Shown here: positions 48,783 through 57,504 of the stretch, one piece after another
How the letters are laid out: each line of letters begins with the position of its first letter
Numbering within the stretch: the stretch's first letter is position 1
Assembly: GCA_028285105.1 (NCBI GenBank)
Contig: JANQQE010000027.1
Span: forward strand, 62,001-126,000
DNA: 64,000 nt
Source: Alphaproteobacteria bacterium
GTDB taxonomy: Bacteria > Planctomycetota > Phycisphaerae > UBA1845
Reading direction: 5' to 3'
The notes under the pieces: model-generated
Databases searched by the model: none
Seen by the model: the letters and a program-made list of their open reading frames with translations, nothing else
What the model was told of the DNA's origin: nothing
Position numbers and translations under genes: made by a program

Positions 48783-48823
48783 TCCTGCGAGGAGATGCAG
48801 GAGCACGTGTTGAGAACCACGTG
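48783..48823 (+). promoter_or_regulatory. Two adjacent hairpins in the flgL-fliW intergenic region, the first with a GAGGAGAT loop
   Basis: TCCTGC[GAGGAGAT]GCAGGA (48783-48802) and CACGTG[TTGAGAAC]CACGTG (48804-48823). Confidence 0.45.
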
Positions 48824-48882
48824 AGAGCATCCGACGTGCGGAAGCGCTCGGCCAAAATGGATCGGCTGCAGGGAGAGGCGCG

Positions 48883-49335
48883 ATGACGATACAAACGTCG
48901 CGATTCGGACCGCTGGATGTTAACGAGGAGAGGTTCATCACATTTGAGCAGGGCATACTGGGTTTTCCGAATCAGAAACAGTACGCCTTGATTCAGACGG
49001 GAGACAATAGCGGGTTTTATTGGCTGCAAGCCGTCGACCGTGCAGAACTCGCGTTTGTCGTGTGCGATCCTCGGCTATTTGTGCAGGACTACCGTGCTCC
49101 GATCAAGTCGGAAGAGTTGGCCAATCTGGGGGTGACCGACCCGGATGACGCGCAGGTCTTCATCATTGTGAACAAGATCGACAAGGTGCTGACCGGGAAC
49201 TTGCAGGGACCATTGGTAATCAACGTCAAGACGCACGTGGCGCGACAATTGGTGTTGAGCGACCGCAAGTACTCGACGCGACATCCGTTGATGCGATTGC
49301 CAGAACCGCAACCGGCAATGGCCAAGACGGGTTAG
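48883..49335 (+). CDS. fliW: Flagellar assembly factor FliW
   Basis: 'RFGPLDVNEERFITFEQGILGFPNQKQYALIQ', 'FYWLQAVDRAELAFVVCDPRLF', 'LVINVKTHVARQLVLSDRKYSTRHPL'. Confidence 0.95.
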   Translation: MTIQTSRFGPLDVNEERFITFEQGILGFPNQKQYALIQTGDNSGFYWLQAVDRAELAFVVCDPRLFVQDYRAPIKSEELANLGVTDPDDAQVFIIVNKIDKVLTGNLQGPLVINVKTHVARQLVLSDRKYSTRHPLMRLPEPQPAMAKTG

Positions 49336-49405
49336 GGCCCATCATTCGCACTGGGTTTGAGGCAGTTCGCATTTGATTGACCCTACAACCGGTGCGTGGT
49401 CTCGG

Positions 49406-49488
49406 TGGCAAGACAGACGCTCAGATGGATATCGAGCCAATTGGTTTGCAAGGTTTCGCCGACTCAGCAAACCGAAGTCGTCTTGCCA
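49406..49488 (+). promoter_or_regulatory. Candidate three-way-junction RNA in the csrA leader
   Basis: P1 49406-49414/49480-49488 (9 bp) plus 49416-49418/49477-49479; P2 GCTC-a-GAT[GGAT]ATC-GAGC 49419-49437; P3 GGTTTGC/GCAAACC 49443-49449/49467-49473. Confidence 0.5.
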
Positions 49489-49532
49489 ACAACTTAGCGC
49501 AGATATAGGCCGACCCGAGGAAGGAGCCACGG

Positions 49533-49772
49533 ATGTTGGTGCTATCAAGGACGCGCGATGAAACGATTATGGTCGGAGACGACATTGAAATAACCGTCGT
49601 TGACGTTCGAGGAGACAAGGTTCGGTTGGGCATTAAAGCGCCAACCACCATCCCCGTTCATCGCAAGGAAGTCTATGAAGCAATCAAGACGGAAAACACA
49701 AACGCCGCGACACTCAGTGTAGATCAAATGGCACAGGTGATTCAGCGGCATGAACATACAAGTGTGCAATAG
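49533..49772 (+). CDS. csrA: Carbon storage/translational regulator CsrA
   Basis: 'MLVLSRTRDETIMVGDDIEITVVDVRGDKVRLGIKAPTTIPVHRKEVYEAI'. Confidence 0.98.
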   Translation: MLVLSRTRDETIMVGDDIEITVVDVRGDKVRLGIKAPTTIPVHRKEVYEAIKTENTNAATLSVDQMAQVIQRHEHTSVQ

Positions 49773-49811
49773 TTGGCACAAGCCCAAATCGAAAGGGCAT
49801 TAGAGTCAGGG

Positions 49812-49863
49812 GCTGGCCCGACAAGGATGAGAGGGTCAGCGTAATGCAATCAAGGAGGATTGC
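49812..49863 (+). promoter_or_regulatory. Candidate dual CsrA-binding leader of the flagellin gene
   Basis: GCTGGCCC[GACAAGGATGAGA]GGGTCAGC (49812-49840) and GCAATC[AAGGAG]GATTGC (49846-49863) sequestering the SD; ATG 49866. Confidence 0.7.
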
Positions 49864-49865
49864 TC

Positions 49866-51314
49866 ATGAGTCGTATCACAAACAACATACCCGCTATCGT
49901 TTCTCAGAGAGAACTGTCGCAGTCGCAGCGCTCGCTTAGTACGAGCTTGCAGCGTTTGTCGAGCGGTCTGCAAATCAACCGCGGTGCCGACAACCCTGCC
50001 GGGCTGATCGTATCCGAGCGGCTGCGTTCGGAAGTGGCCGCAGTCACCCAGGCGATCGACAACTCGCAGCGGGCCATCAACGTCATCGCCACGACGGAAG
50101 GTGCTCTCAACGAGGTTAACTCGATCCTGACCGACATCCAGGCGCTCGTCGTAGAAGCCGCCAACCGTGGAGCGTTCAGTGATGAAGAAGTCGACGCCAA
50201 CCAATTGCAGATCGATTCTGCGATTGAGTCGATCACGCGAATCGCCAATACGACTACGTTCGCCGGTCGAAAGCTGCTCGATGGTTCGCTCGACTATGTG
50301 ACGAGCGGCGTTGACACGGCGCAGTTGGCAGACGTTCAGGTGGAAGCAGCGAACTTCGGACGCGCAAGCTTCATTCCAGTTCAGGTTGACGTGACGGCAG
50401 CCGCCGAGAAAGCCACGCTAGAATTCCCCGGAGCAACCGTCGGTTCGGCAGACGTTGCTCTCGACGTTCAGGGTCCGAAGGGAATCGTCACGCTGAACTT
50501 CCCGGCAAGCGCACCGATGGATGCGATCGTCATCGCGATCAACAACCAGACCGACGCGACCGGCGTCACTGCAGAATTTGTAAACTCCGCGACGCAATCC
50601 GGAATTCGCTTCCTGAGCGAAGAGTATGGCAGCAAGCAATTTGTTTCCGTCAAGGCACTTGATACGGGTGGTCCATTCCCGGTGACGGACACATCCGGCG
50701 GAACGGTGACGCGAACCAACGGTGTAGACGCACAAGCCACTGTCAATGGGGCCGCAACGATCGCCGACGGACTCAACCTGTCGATGAATTCGCGATTGCT
50801 CAACGTCAAGATCGCGCTCGACGAAGGGCTCGGAACCCAGGCGACCGGCAGCAGTACGTCGTTCGCGATCACTGGCGGTGGTTCGCTCTTCCAGCTTGGA
50901 CCGCGCGTCAATACAAACCAGCAGTCGAACATCGGGGTGCCGGCGATGCAGGCGAACAAGTTGGGCAATCGCATCGACGGTTTCCTGTCGCAGCTCGGAA
51001 GCGGACAGGCATTCGCCCTTCGTACCGGAAACTTCGACCAGGCATCTGACATTGTTGATTCAGTCATCACGGAAGTGACAACCCTCCGTGGGCGATTGGG
51101 TGCATTCGAGCGAAACAACTTGCAACCGAACATCACGCAGTTGCAGATCACGGCTGAAAACCTGACTGCGTCGGAATCGATTATTCGCGATACCGACTTC
51201 GCTCAGGAAACCACCGAGTTGACGCGTTCGCAGATTCTGGTGCAAGCCGGTACATCCGTCCTGTCCATCGCCAACGCTCAACAGCAAAACGTATTGACGC
51301 TGCTTGGTGGATAG
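49866..51314 (+). CDS. Flagellin
   Basis: 'MSRITNNIPAIVSQRELSQSQRSLSTSLQRLSSGLQINRGADNPAGLIVSERLRSEVAAVTQAIDNSQRAINVIATTEGAL'; C-terminal 'QILVQAGTSVLSIANAQQQNVLTLLGG'. Confidence 0.97.
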   Translation: MSRITNNIPAIVSQRELSQSQRSLSTSLQRLSSGLQINRGADNPAGLIVSERLRSEVAAVTQAIDNSQRAINVIATTEGALNEVNSILTDIQALVVEAANRGAFSDEEVDANQLQIDSAIESITRIANTTTFAGRKLLDGSLDYVTSGVDTAQLADVQVEAANFGRASFIPVQVDVTAAAEKATLEFPGATVGSADVALDVQGPKGIVTLNFPASAPMDAIVIAINNQTDATGVTAEFVNSATQSGIRFLSEEYGSKQFVSVKALDTGGPFPVTDTSGGTVTRTNGVDAQATVNGAATIADGLNLSMNSRLLNVKIALDEGLGTQATGSSTSFAITGGGSLFQLGPRVNTNQQSNIGVPAMQANKLGNRIDGFLSQLGSGQAFALRTGNFDQASDIVDSVITEVTTLRGRLGAFERNNLQPNITQLQITAENLTASESIIRDTDFAQETTELTRSQILVQAGTSVLSIANAQQQNVLTLLGG

Positions 51315-51348
51315 TAGGCGCATCAGTTGAATTTGAAGTGGAAGTAGG

Positions 51349-51393
51349 CGGCTCCATTCCCTTTCGCCTGGGGGATGGAGCCGTCTTATTTCT
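51349..51393 (+). terminator. Rho-independent terminator downstream of flagellin
   Basis: CGGCTCCATTCCC...GGGGGATGGAGCCG (about 13 bp, one G-U) followed by TCTTATTTCT. Confidence 0.75.
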
Positions 51394-51411
51394 ATTCGAT
51401 TGCAAATGGAT

Positions 51412-53115
51412 TTAGCGAGCGGTGGGGTGGGTTTTGTCCAGATCCGTCGCACCGGAGCGCATCACCGAAAGGCGAACCTCGAATCGCGTGCCTTTGTCTT
51501 TCGCCGTCTTGATGCGGATTTCGCCTTGCAATTCGTCCACGATTTTTTTTGCAGCAGCCAACCCAAGTCCCGTTCCACCTTGACCCTTGGATGAGTTGAA
51601 CGGTTCAAACACACCCTTGAGGTCGTCAGAGTCGATGCCCGGTCCGTTGTCGGTGATTCGTATCGAGACCATGTTGGCGTCGGTGTCGTATCGGGTCTTG
51701 ACCAATACACGTCCCGTTTCGGTGGGGCACGCGTCGGTGGCGTTGAGGATGAGATTGAACACAACCTGATGAATTCCTTCAACATCGGTCGGGATCGCCG
51801 GGACATCGTCGAGGTCGGCAAGCAGCATCACGCCTCGTTCTTCGGCATGGCGCTTGGCCAGATCGACAGCGTCTTCAATAACGTTGTTGATTTGTGCCAA
51901 TTCGATCTTCGGGAGACGGTCTTTGCTGAACGTCAACATGTTGGTCGTCAGGTTGAACACGCGATCGAGATTGTGTTCGACTATGCGCCAACCCGTACGA
52001 ATCTTATCCGAATCGTCGCGGTTCAGACCCATGTCCACAATGTCCGCACCGCTTCGAAGACCTTGCAACAAATTGCGAATGTGATGCGACAGATACGCAA
52101 CTGTTTCCCCCGTTGCTGCCAACCGGGCGTTGCGCATTCGCGCTTCGGTCAAACGCTGATTTTCGATCGCCAATCCGCAAACGCGACCGATGGCGGTTGC
52201 CAACCGAAGATGGTCCTGACTGTAGGTGTGCCGTCCCATCGGACAATCGATGTGGATGACGCCGATGACTTCGTCGTGACCGGTCAGTGGTACGCAGATC
52301 ACGCTGCGAAGCGCCAGGCTTTCGAGGCTGGCTGTGTTTGGGTCGGTGACGAATCGTTCGTCAGCGTTGGCATTGGCACAGAGGACACCCGCTTTGGTGT
52401 CGATGACTTGCTGGATGATTGCACTGGACGTTTTGATTTGCTCGTGCGTGCGTCCAGCTTTTGATCGATACCGGACGACGGCAGGCTCCAATTCGGCGCC
52501 GGCACGCTTGCGGATGAGAATGAACAACCGGTCGACGATCAGGCTGCGGAGAATGATATCGGTGATGCGATCCAAAAACTCGCGCTCGGACGCAATCACG
52601 CCAGCCGCTTCCGCCAGTTGATACATCACGTTCCAGGAACGAACCGCAGCCGCATTTTCCGGAGCAGCAACGATAACGCTCTCTTCGCTTGACTGAATCG
52701 CTGAAAGCAGGGATGAGTCTCCGGCATCGTCGCCTCCGCTGAATTGAACCATGTTTTCGGTTGTTTGCGGTTCGCCGAAACCCTGAACGCCCAATTGTCC
52801 GCGAAACGCCAGAAGCGTACCGCCGATTTTGATCTGGTCGCCATGATGAAGTTGCGTCGCTTCGGATATTCGTTCACCGTTGACGTAGGTACCGTTTGAG
52901 CTGCCGAGATGGGTGATCGTCCATTCGTCGCCGTTGCACATCAGTTCGGCGTGGCGGCGCGATACGGTATAATCGGTGAGTGGGGCCTGCTCTGAGTGGC
53001 GACCCAGAAGCACAGACGAATGGGTGAGTTCGATGGCCTGACCTGCATCGGGCCCTTGAAGTACATAGAGTGTTGCCACGTTTCGGTTCTCGTAGCTCTC
53101 TGAAGCGCAATGCAC
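51412..53115 (-). CDS. Sensor histidine kinase with N-terminal FHA and GAF domains
   Basis: FHA 'VLLGRHSEQAPLTDYTVSRRHAELMCNGDEWTITHLGSSNGTYVNGERI'; GAF region; H-box-like 'YLSHHIRNLLQGL'; HATPase 'RITDNGPGIDSDDL...GGTGLGLAAAKKI'. Confidence 0.85.
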   Translation of the reverse strand: MHCASESYENRNVATLYVLQGPDAGQAIELTHSSVLLGRHSEQAPLTDYTVSRRHAELMCNGDEWTITHLGSSNGTYVNGERISEATQLHHGDQIKIGGTLLAFRGQLGVQGFGEPQTTENMVQFSGGDDAGDSSLLSAIQSSEESVIVAAPENAAAVRSWNVMYQLAEAAGVIASEREFLDRITDIILRSLIVDRLFILIRKRAGAELEPAVVRYRSKAGRTHEQIKTSSAIIQQVIDTKAGVLCANANADERFVTDPNTASLESLALRSVICVPLTGHDEVIGVIHIDCPMGRHTYSQDHLRLATAIGRVCGLAIENQRLTEARMRNARLAATGETVAYLSHHIRNLLQGLRSGADIVDMGLNRDDSDKIRTGWRIVEHNLDRVFNLTTNMLTFSKDRLPKIELAQINNVIEDAVDLAKRHAEERGVMLLADLDDVPAIPTDVEGIHQVVFNLILNATDACPTETGRVLVKTRYDTDANMVSIRITDNGPGIDSDDLKGVFEPFNSSKGQGGTGLGLAAAKKIVDELQGEIRIKTAKDKGTRFEVRLSVMRSGATDLDKTHPTAR

Positions 53116-53245
53116 ATCATCACGCGATCGAATCAGTCATTCCATAGCGCGGGGACGATTTCGCGGAATCGAGTTCGACGAAATGCATTGGTACCGCAAC
53201 AGATGACAGGACGCGAGTCGATGGTAAAAACCGCAGATGGATAAG

Positions 53246-54601
53246 TCAATTCTGCGCGGCCAACGAACGCTTGTTCAGCTTGAATCGAGCCATCACTGGA
53301 TTGTGGTCGGACCCGCTCGATTCCACCGTACCGAGAATCACGTCGTAGCTTTGAGGCACATACAACTGTGCCATCGCAGGCGACGCGAGGATAAAATCGA
53401 TCATCGATAAGTAGCTGCGATTGTAAGTGATTCGTTTGTCTTCCGGCAGATCATCGATGAACGCAGCGAGTTTGCTATCTCCGTCGCCGATCAGCCGCTG
53501 AATCGGTTCGCTCTCGAAGGTGTCATTGAAATCGCCGCAAATAACGAATCGGGCCTGCGGGTCTTCGGAAAGAATGCGGTCGAGTTTTCTGCGGGCTGCA
53601 AGCACTTCACCAAGTCGAATCGGGCGGGACTTGTCGGCTCCGCCATGCTTGCTCTTGAGATGAACAACGAATACGTCGAACGTATCATATCCATCCGGTT
53701 CAATGCTGACCTGCAAGAGATCTCGCTGGAAACGCATGTGTCGACCGTCGGCGCTTCTGAAATCGACGTGGCGATGCGACGTCACCTCGCCGACCGGTAA
53801 GCGCGAAACCAAAGCGACATCGATCCCGCGACGATTATTGCCCTCAATCAGTACAATGTCGCAATAGCCCATGTCAGCCAGATGCGTCGCAATGAAATCT
53901 TCCAATCCACCGCGGTTTTCAACTTCCTGAAGCGCCAGTACATCGGCGTTGGCTTGGCGGATGGTCTTGGCGAGGTTTGCGACTTCTGAGTCTCGCTTAC
54001 CGGGATACGATTCAGAATCTGAATACGGATCGTCAAAATTATCGAAGAGGTTCAAAACATTGAACGTCGCGATCGTAACTTCGCCATCCTTCAATGATTT
54101 TGGTTTTGACGGACTGAGGTATTTCGGTTTGTAGACCTTGGGTGTGTCGGTTTTCGCGACGGGTGTTGCCGCAACGGTCGCGCCCTTCGCCGGTGGCTTT
54201 GGACTCTCGACGATCTGAATATCGTTGGCCGAAGTCAGTACGATTTCCGGTTTGCCTTTGAATTGGATGACTTCACCGACGATCCGCACATGCTTGCCTC
54301 GAAACATCGATTCGGGTGGCGACGAAAATTGTGAGTAAAGATTGCTTGGAATCACCCCGGTAAAGGTGGTCCGAAAATCCCTGTCGAAGTTTAGAAAGCA
54401 GCGACTACCGATATCTTTTGAACCGACCACCGTCCCATACACCACGCAGCGCTTCCCATAATGTTCTGCCGTATCGCTCCAGGATATCTGCGGAAGATTG
54501 GGGTCAAAAAGATTGGCATCCTTCTGCTCATCCGCACCGATGACAAGAGTGGTACTCAGGCTCAATAGAATGACGGTTGCGACGAGTGTTTTGCGAATCA
54601 T
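53246..54601 (-). CDS. Secreted endonuclease/exonuclease/phosphatase family protein
   Basis: 'TIATFNVLNLFDNFDDP', 'LALQEVENRGGL', 'FVICGDFNDTFES', 'GSDHNPVMARF'; signal peptide. Confidence 0.82.
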   Translation of the reverse strand: MIRKTLVATVILLSLSTTLVIGADEQKDANLFDPNLPQISWSDTAEHYGKRCVVYGTVVGSKDIGSRCFLNFDRDFRTTFTGVIPSNLYSQFSSPPESMFRGKHVRIVGEVIQFKGKPEIVLTSANDIQIVESPKPPAKGATVAATPVAKTDTPKVYKPKYLSPSKPKSLKDGEVTIATFNVLNLFDNFDDPYSDSESYPGKRDSEVANLAKTIRQANADVLALQEVENRGGLEDFIATHLADMGYCDIVLIEGNNRRGIDVALVSRLPVGEVTSHRHVDFRSADGRHMRFQRDLLQVSIEPDGYDTFDVFVVHLKSKHGGADKSRPIRLGEVLAARRKLDRILSEDPQARFVICGDFNDTFESEPIQRLIGDGDSKLAAFIDDLPEDKRITYNRSYLSMIDFILASPAMAQLYVPQSYDVILGTVESSGSDHNPVMARFKLNKRSLAAQN

Positions 54602-54748
54602 GTCCAATCTCCGATACTTGGGTTTATCCGATAAAACCGGGGGATCGACGATATTTTATGGCAATCGAAACATAAAGCCACCTTTCCGGGGCGTGATGAT
54701 ATCGTAGGCTTCTTACGGTTGCGAGGGTTCGAATCGGGAGGCTGACTG

Positions 54749-55306
54749 ATGCTCAAGACAACAGACGCTAGAGGCAACAGGGGAATGGGAACGTCAATGC
54801 TATTGGACGACGAATCACCTCGGCACGAAGGGACTTGTGCGTACGGCTCACACGATTGCGACAATCGACTGGATGAAGTCTTTGAGAAACATCACCTCAA
54901 GACGGTCGAACAAGACTATAGCGCTCCGCTGCCAAAGCAGGTCTCGGCCATCGATAGGCTTCGACACGTTTTTGTGAATGAATTGATACCCGTGGTCAAC
55001 GAACTGCGCGAGAAGTACGCCTCGAAGGGGCTGAATCTGCAAATGAACGCGGAACGCTTCTTAAGCGGTAAGCGTGAAATTGTGATCGAAATGCAATTCG
55101 ATGGGATTGGCATGCGCTACAACGGCACGGTGATCGAAGGGGTGATCGCATTTAACCAGACGCGCTATGACATTGAGGATCGCAGCGGACTGACCGCCTC
55201 TGGCGCTGCGCTTCGCACGCGCGATCTTGACGCGGACAAGTTCAGAACTTTTCTTTGCGATCGCATCGCTCATCTCGTTCAACAAGCCAGCAAGCGCCAT
55301 CGCTAG
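54749..55306 (+). CDS. Hypothetical protein
   Basis: Open frame with coherent composition; no recognised family. Confidence 0.55.
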   Translation: MLKTTDARGNRGMGTSMLLDDESPRHEGTCAYGSHDCDNRLDEVFEKHHLKTVEQDYSAPLPKQVSAIDRLRHVFVNELIPVVNELREKYASKGLNLQMNAERFLSGKREIVIEMQFDGIGMRYNGTVIEGVIAFNQTRYDIEDRSGLTASGAALRTRDLDADKFRTFLCDRIAHLVQQASKRHR

Positions 55307-55383
55307 CTTGAAGGGCGCCGTCAGGATTTCTGCTGCAAACATGCGTGTCGGGAGCAGGCACAAATCTTGACGGCGGCGATTCA

Positions 55384-57450
55384 TCAATCGGAGATCGGTT
55401 TTTCTCCCTGCGAAACCGATTCGTCGAAATGTTCGAGTTCGGTCAACACCGATTCGGGATTCTTGCGGTGGTCCTCCATTCCCGGTGGTTGGGGCATGAC
55501 TTTGTCTACGGCGAATGGCGGATTGTGTGTCTTGCATTGTTGTTCGACATATGGAAGAGCGTCGTCGTAGATGGCCTTGCGGGTCGTCAGATCGAGCGAC
55601 TTCCACACGCGAGCCTTTTCTTGAGCCGAATACGCCGGAGTCTGCATAAACACAAGCGCAGCATCTCGCCTCATGATTCCCAGCGGTTGCATCTTTCGCC
55701 GCGTGTTGCGGTCTGTGTCCATGTCACGATGAAAATATTCCCACCAGCTCTTGGCGGTGTTGAAACTCTGAATACTTCGATCGACCGCGCCGACAGCTGC
55801 CTCTTTTAGCGAACGAAGCAGAAATGCCTGAATGAACGAGCGGGCTCCAGAATGCGTGTCCAGTTGTTCTTTGAACTGCCGCTCGATGAACGCCTTGAAG
55901 GTCGTGTTGTACCAGGGCTTTACGTTGCCGAATTCGTCGAGATCGAATTTGCGAAGGTAAAAATAATATTCCTTCGCCTCATCGAGATTCTTCTTTCCGC
56001 CGGCCAAATATAGCTGACGGATTGCTCGCATCAGAAAGTTTTCGTGACCCGTCGAGTAGTTCGGGCCAGCCGTTCCCTCGACAAAATCGGGATGATCGCC
56101 GAACTGCTCCTTGCCATACTTGATATATGCCTCGTGCATGTGCCGAATAAATCGCGCGTCCGGCTGGGGATCGCAAAATGACTTGCCGGGCTCATCAAAA
56201 TTCGGTTCGAGAATGATCTTGCCATTGCGACTGAGTTGGTCAAGTGCGAAGAAGATAAACCGAACCGCATTCATCGAATCGGCATCGTCTCGGTTCTTGA
56301 TGCCGGATGTGACGTGGTCCCCGTACGAAGCCCAATACAAGGCGTGCGAAAAACAGCTCCGCCAATCGAGCGGTCCATATTCTTCCATCAGCGACAACAT
56401 GTACTCGACGCTCATATTGTATTTTTCAGCGTCGCGAAGCACATCGGACCGAACCGCCGCACACAACTGGTCCAGCAATTCAGCGTTCGTCGGATCACTC
56501 AGTAAATCGCGCTGCCGCTTGTGCGGTACGATTTGATATTCGTCGTCGACCACGACGAATTGTTCTTGATTTGAATAGGTGCGCAGGTACTCGGCGACAA
56601 ATGAAAGCAACGTCTCGTTCGCAGAGAGTTCAACTTCATCCTCGGCAGCCGCTTTGGCTTCTGCCGGTGTCCAATCCGGATTCAATTCCAGCAGTTCCGA
56701 TTCATCCTTGCGCCGCATCCGATCGACGAATCGCTTGATTTCCGGATTCTCCTCGATCCATTTATCCAAATCGCGCGGCGCTTCCACGATTTTCTTGAAA
56801 CGATCGACAGCCTGATCGTCTTCAAGCACCAGCGGCGGTTCGCCAAATATTCGCTCCATCTCGACAGCCAACTGGGCCTTGTATGCCCGGTGCGAGTCGT
56901 CGAGTTTGTCACCTATCTTGTGGTAAAAGATCCAGGAAAGTTCCTTGTATAGCGAAATCGACTTGGGGTTATACACCAGTCCGCGGTTGCGTAAATTGCT
57001 AATGCCGTTGGAAACCCAAAGCCATCTCGCCTTGTCGCTGTATTGGCAAACCGAAATGTTGTAGGCCATGTTCCAAGCCGAGTACTTCCAAACCGTCGGG
57101 TAGCGCGGGGCGAGTTTGCACAACCAGTCGGACAACTGCATCAACTCGAAAAAGCGATTCTCCATCTTGAGGTCTTCAAGGCGGATGAACGCAATGTCGA
57201 TGGCCAATGCTCGAAGCGTTCCAAGTTTGGTCATGAGCGCAATGTCCGGCGGCAGCCCCTTGATCTGCACGTCCAGCGTCAACTGTTCTTCACGCCTGAT
57301 TTCATTGATTGGGTGAACGAGAAACATAGCGCCCATTAGACATACCAACGCCAACAATCCTGACAGAAGTCGCACCCATCGGTCGCTGCGCGCAGCGCTG
57401 GCGCGTCCGGTGAGGTAGGTCTCCATGCTGGATTGGGCTGCCTGAGACAT
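55384..57450 (-). CDS. Large hypothetical protein with N-terminal TM helix, in an operon with the ABC exporter
   Basis: 'WVRLLSGLLALVCLMGAMFLV' TM; long helical Trp/Tyr-rich body. Confidence 0.75.
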   Translation of the reverse strand: MSQAAQSSMETYLTGRASAARSDRWVRLLSGLLALVCLMGAMFLVHPINEIRREEQLTLDVQIKGLPPDIALMTKLGTLRALAIDIAFIRLEDLKMENRFFELMQLSDWLCKLAPRYPTVWKYSAWNMAYNISVCQYSDKARWLWVSNGISNLRNRGLVYNPKSISLYKELSWIFYHKIGDKLDDSHRAYKAQLAVEMERIFGEPPLVLEDDQAVDRFKKIVEAPRDLDKWIEENPEIKRFVDRMRRKDESELLELNPDWTPAEAKAAAEDEVELSANETLLSFVAEYLRTYSNQEQFVVVDDEYQIVPHKRQRDLLSDPTNAELLDQLCAAVRSDVLRDAEKYNMSVEYMLSLMEEYGPLDWRSCFSHALYWASYGDHVTSGIKNRDDADSMNAVRFIFFALDQLSRNGKIILEPNFDEPGKSFCDPQPDARFIRHMHEAYIKYGKEQFGDHPDFVEGTAGPNYSTGHENFLMRAIRQLYLAGGKKNLDEAKEYYFYLRKFDLDEFGNVKPWYNTTFKAFIERQFKEQLDTHSGARSFIQAFLLRSLKEAAVGAVDRSIQSFNTAKSWWEYFHRDMDTDRNTRRKMQPLGIMRRDAALVFMQTPAYSAQEKARVWKSLDLTTRKAIYDDALPYVEQQCKTHNPPFAVDKVMPQPPGMEDHRKNPESVLTELEHFDESVSQGEKPISD

Positions 57451-57504
57451 CGGGAAATCCCCAAACGATAAACGACTATGCCATTACGCCTTAAAGCGAT
57501 TGCG

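Noticed and set aside
49773-49779. TTGGCAC upstream of flagellin as a sigma-54 -24 element
   Set aside because: No GC/TTGC at the required -12 spacing (downstream bases are AAGCCCAAATC).
54726-54745. GGTTCGAATC resembling a tRNA T-loop
   Set aside because: Flanking bases do not form a T stem, acceptor or anticodon arm; no cloverleaf can be drawn.
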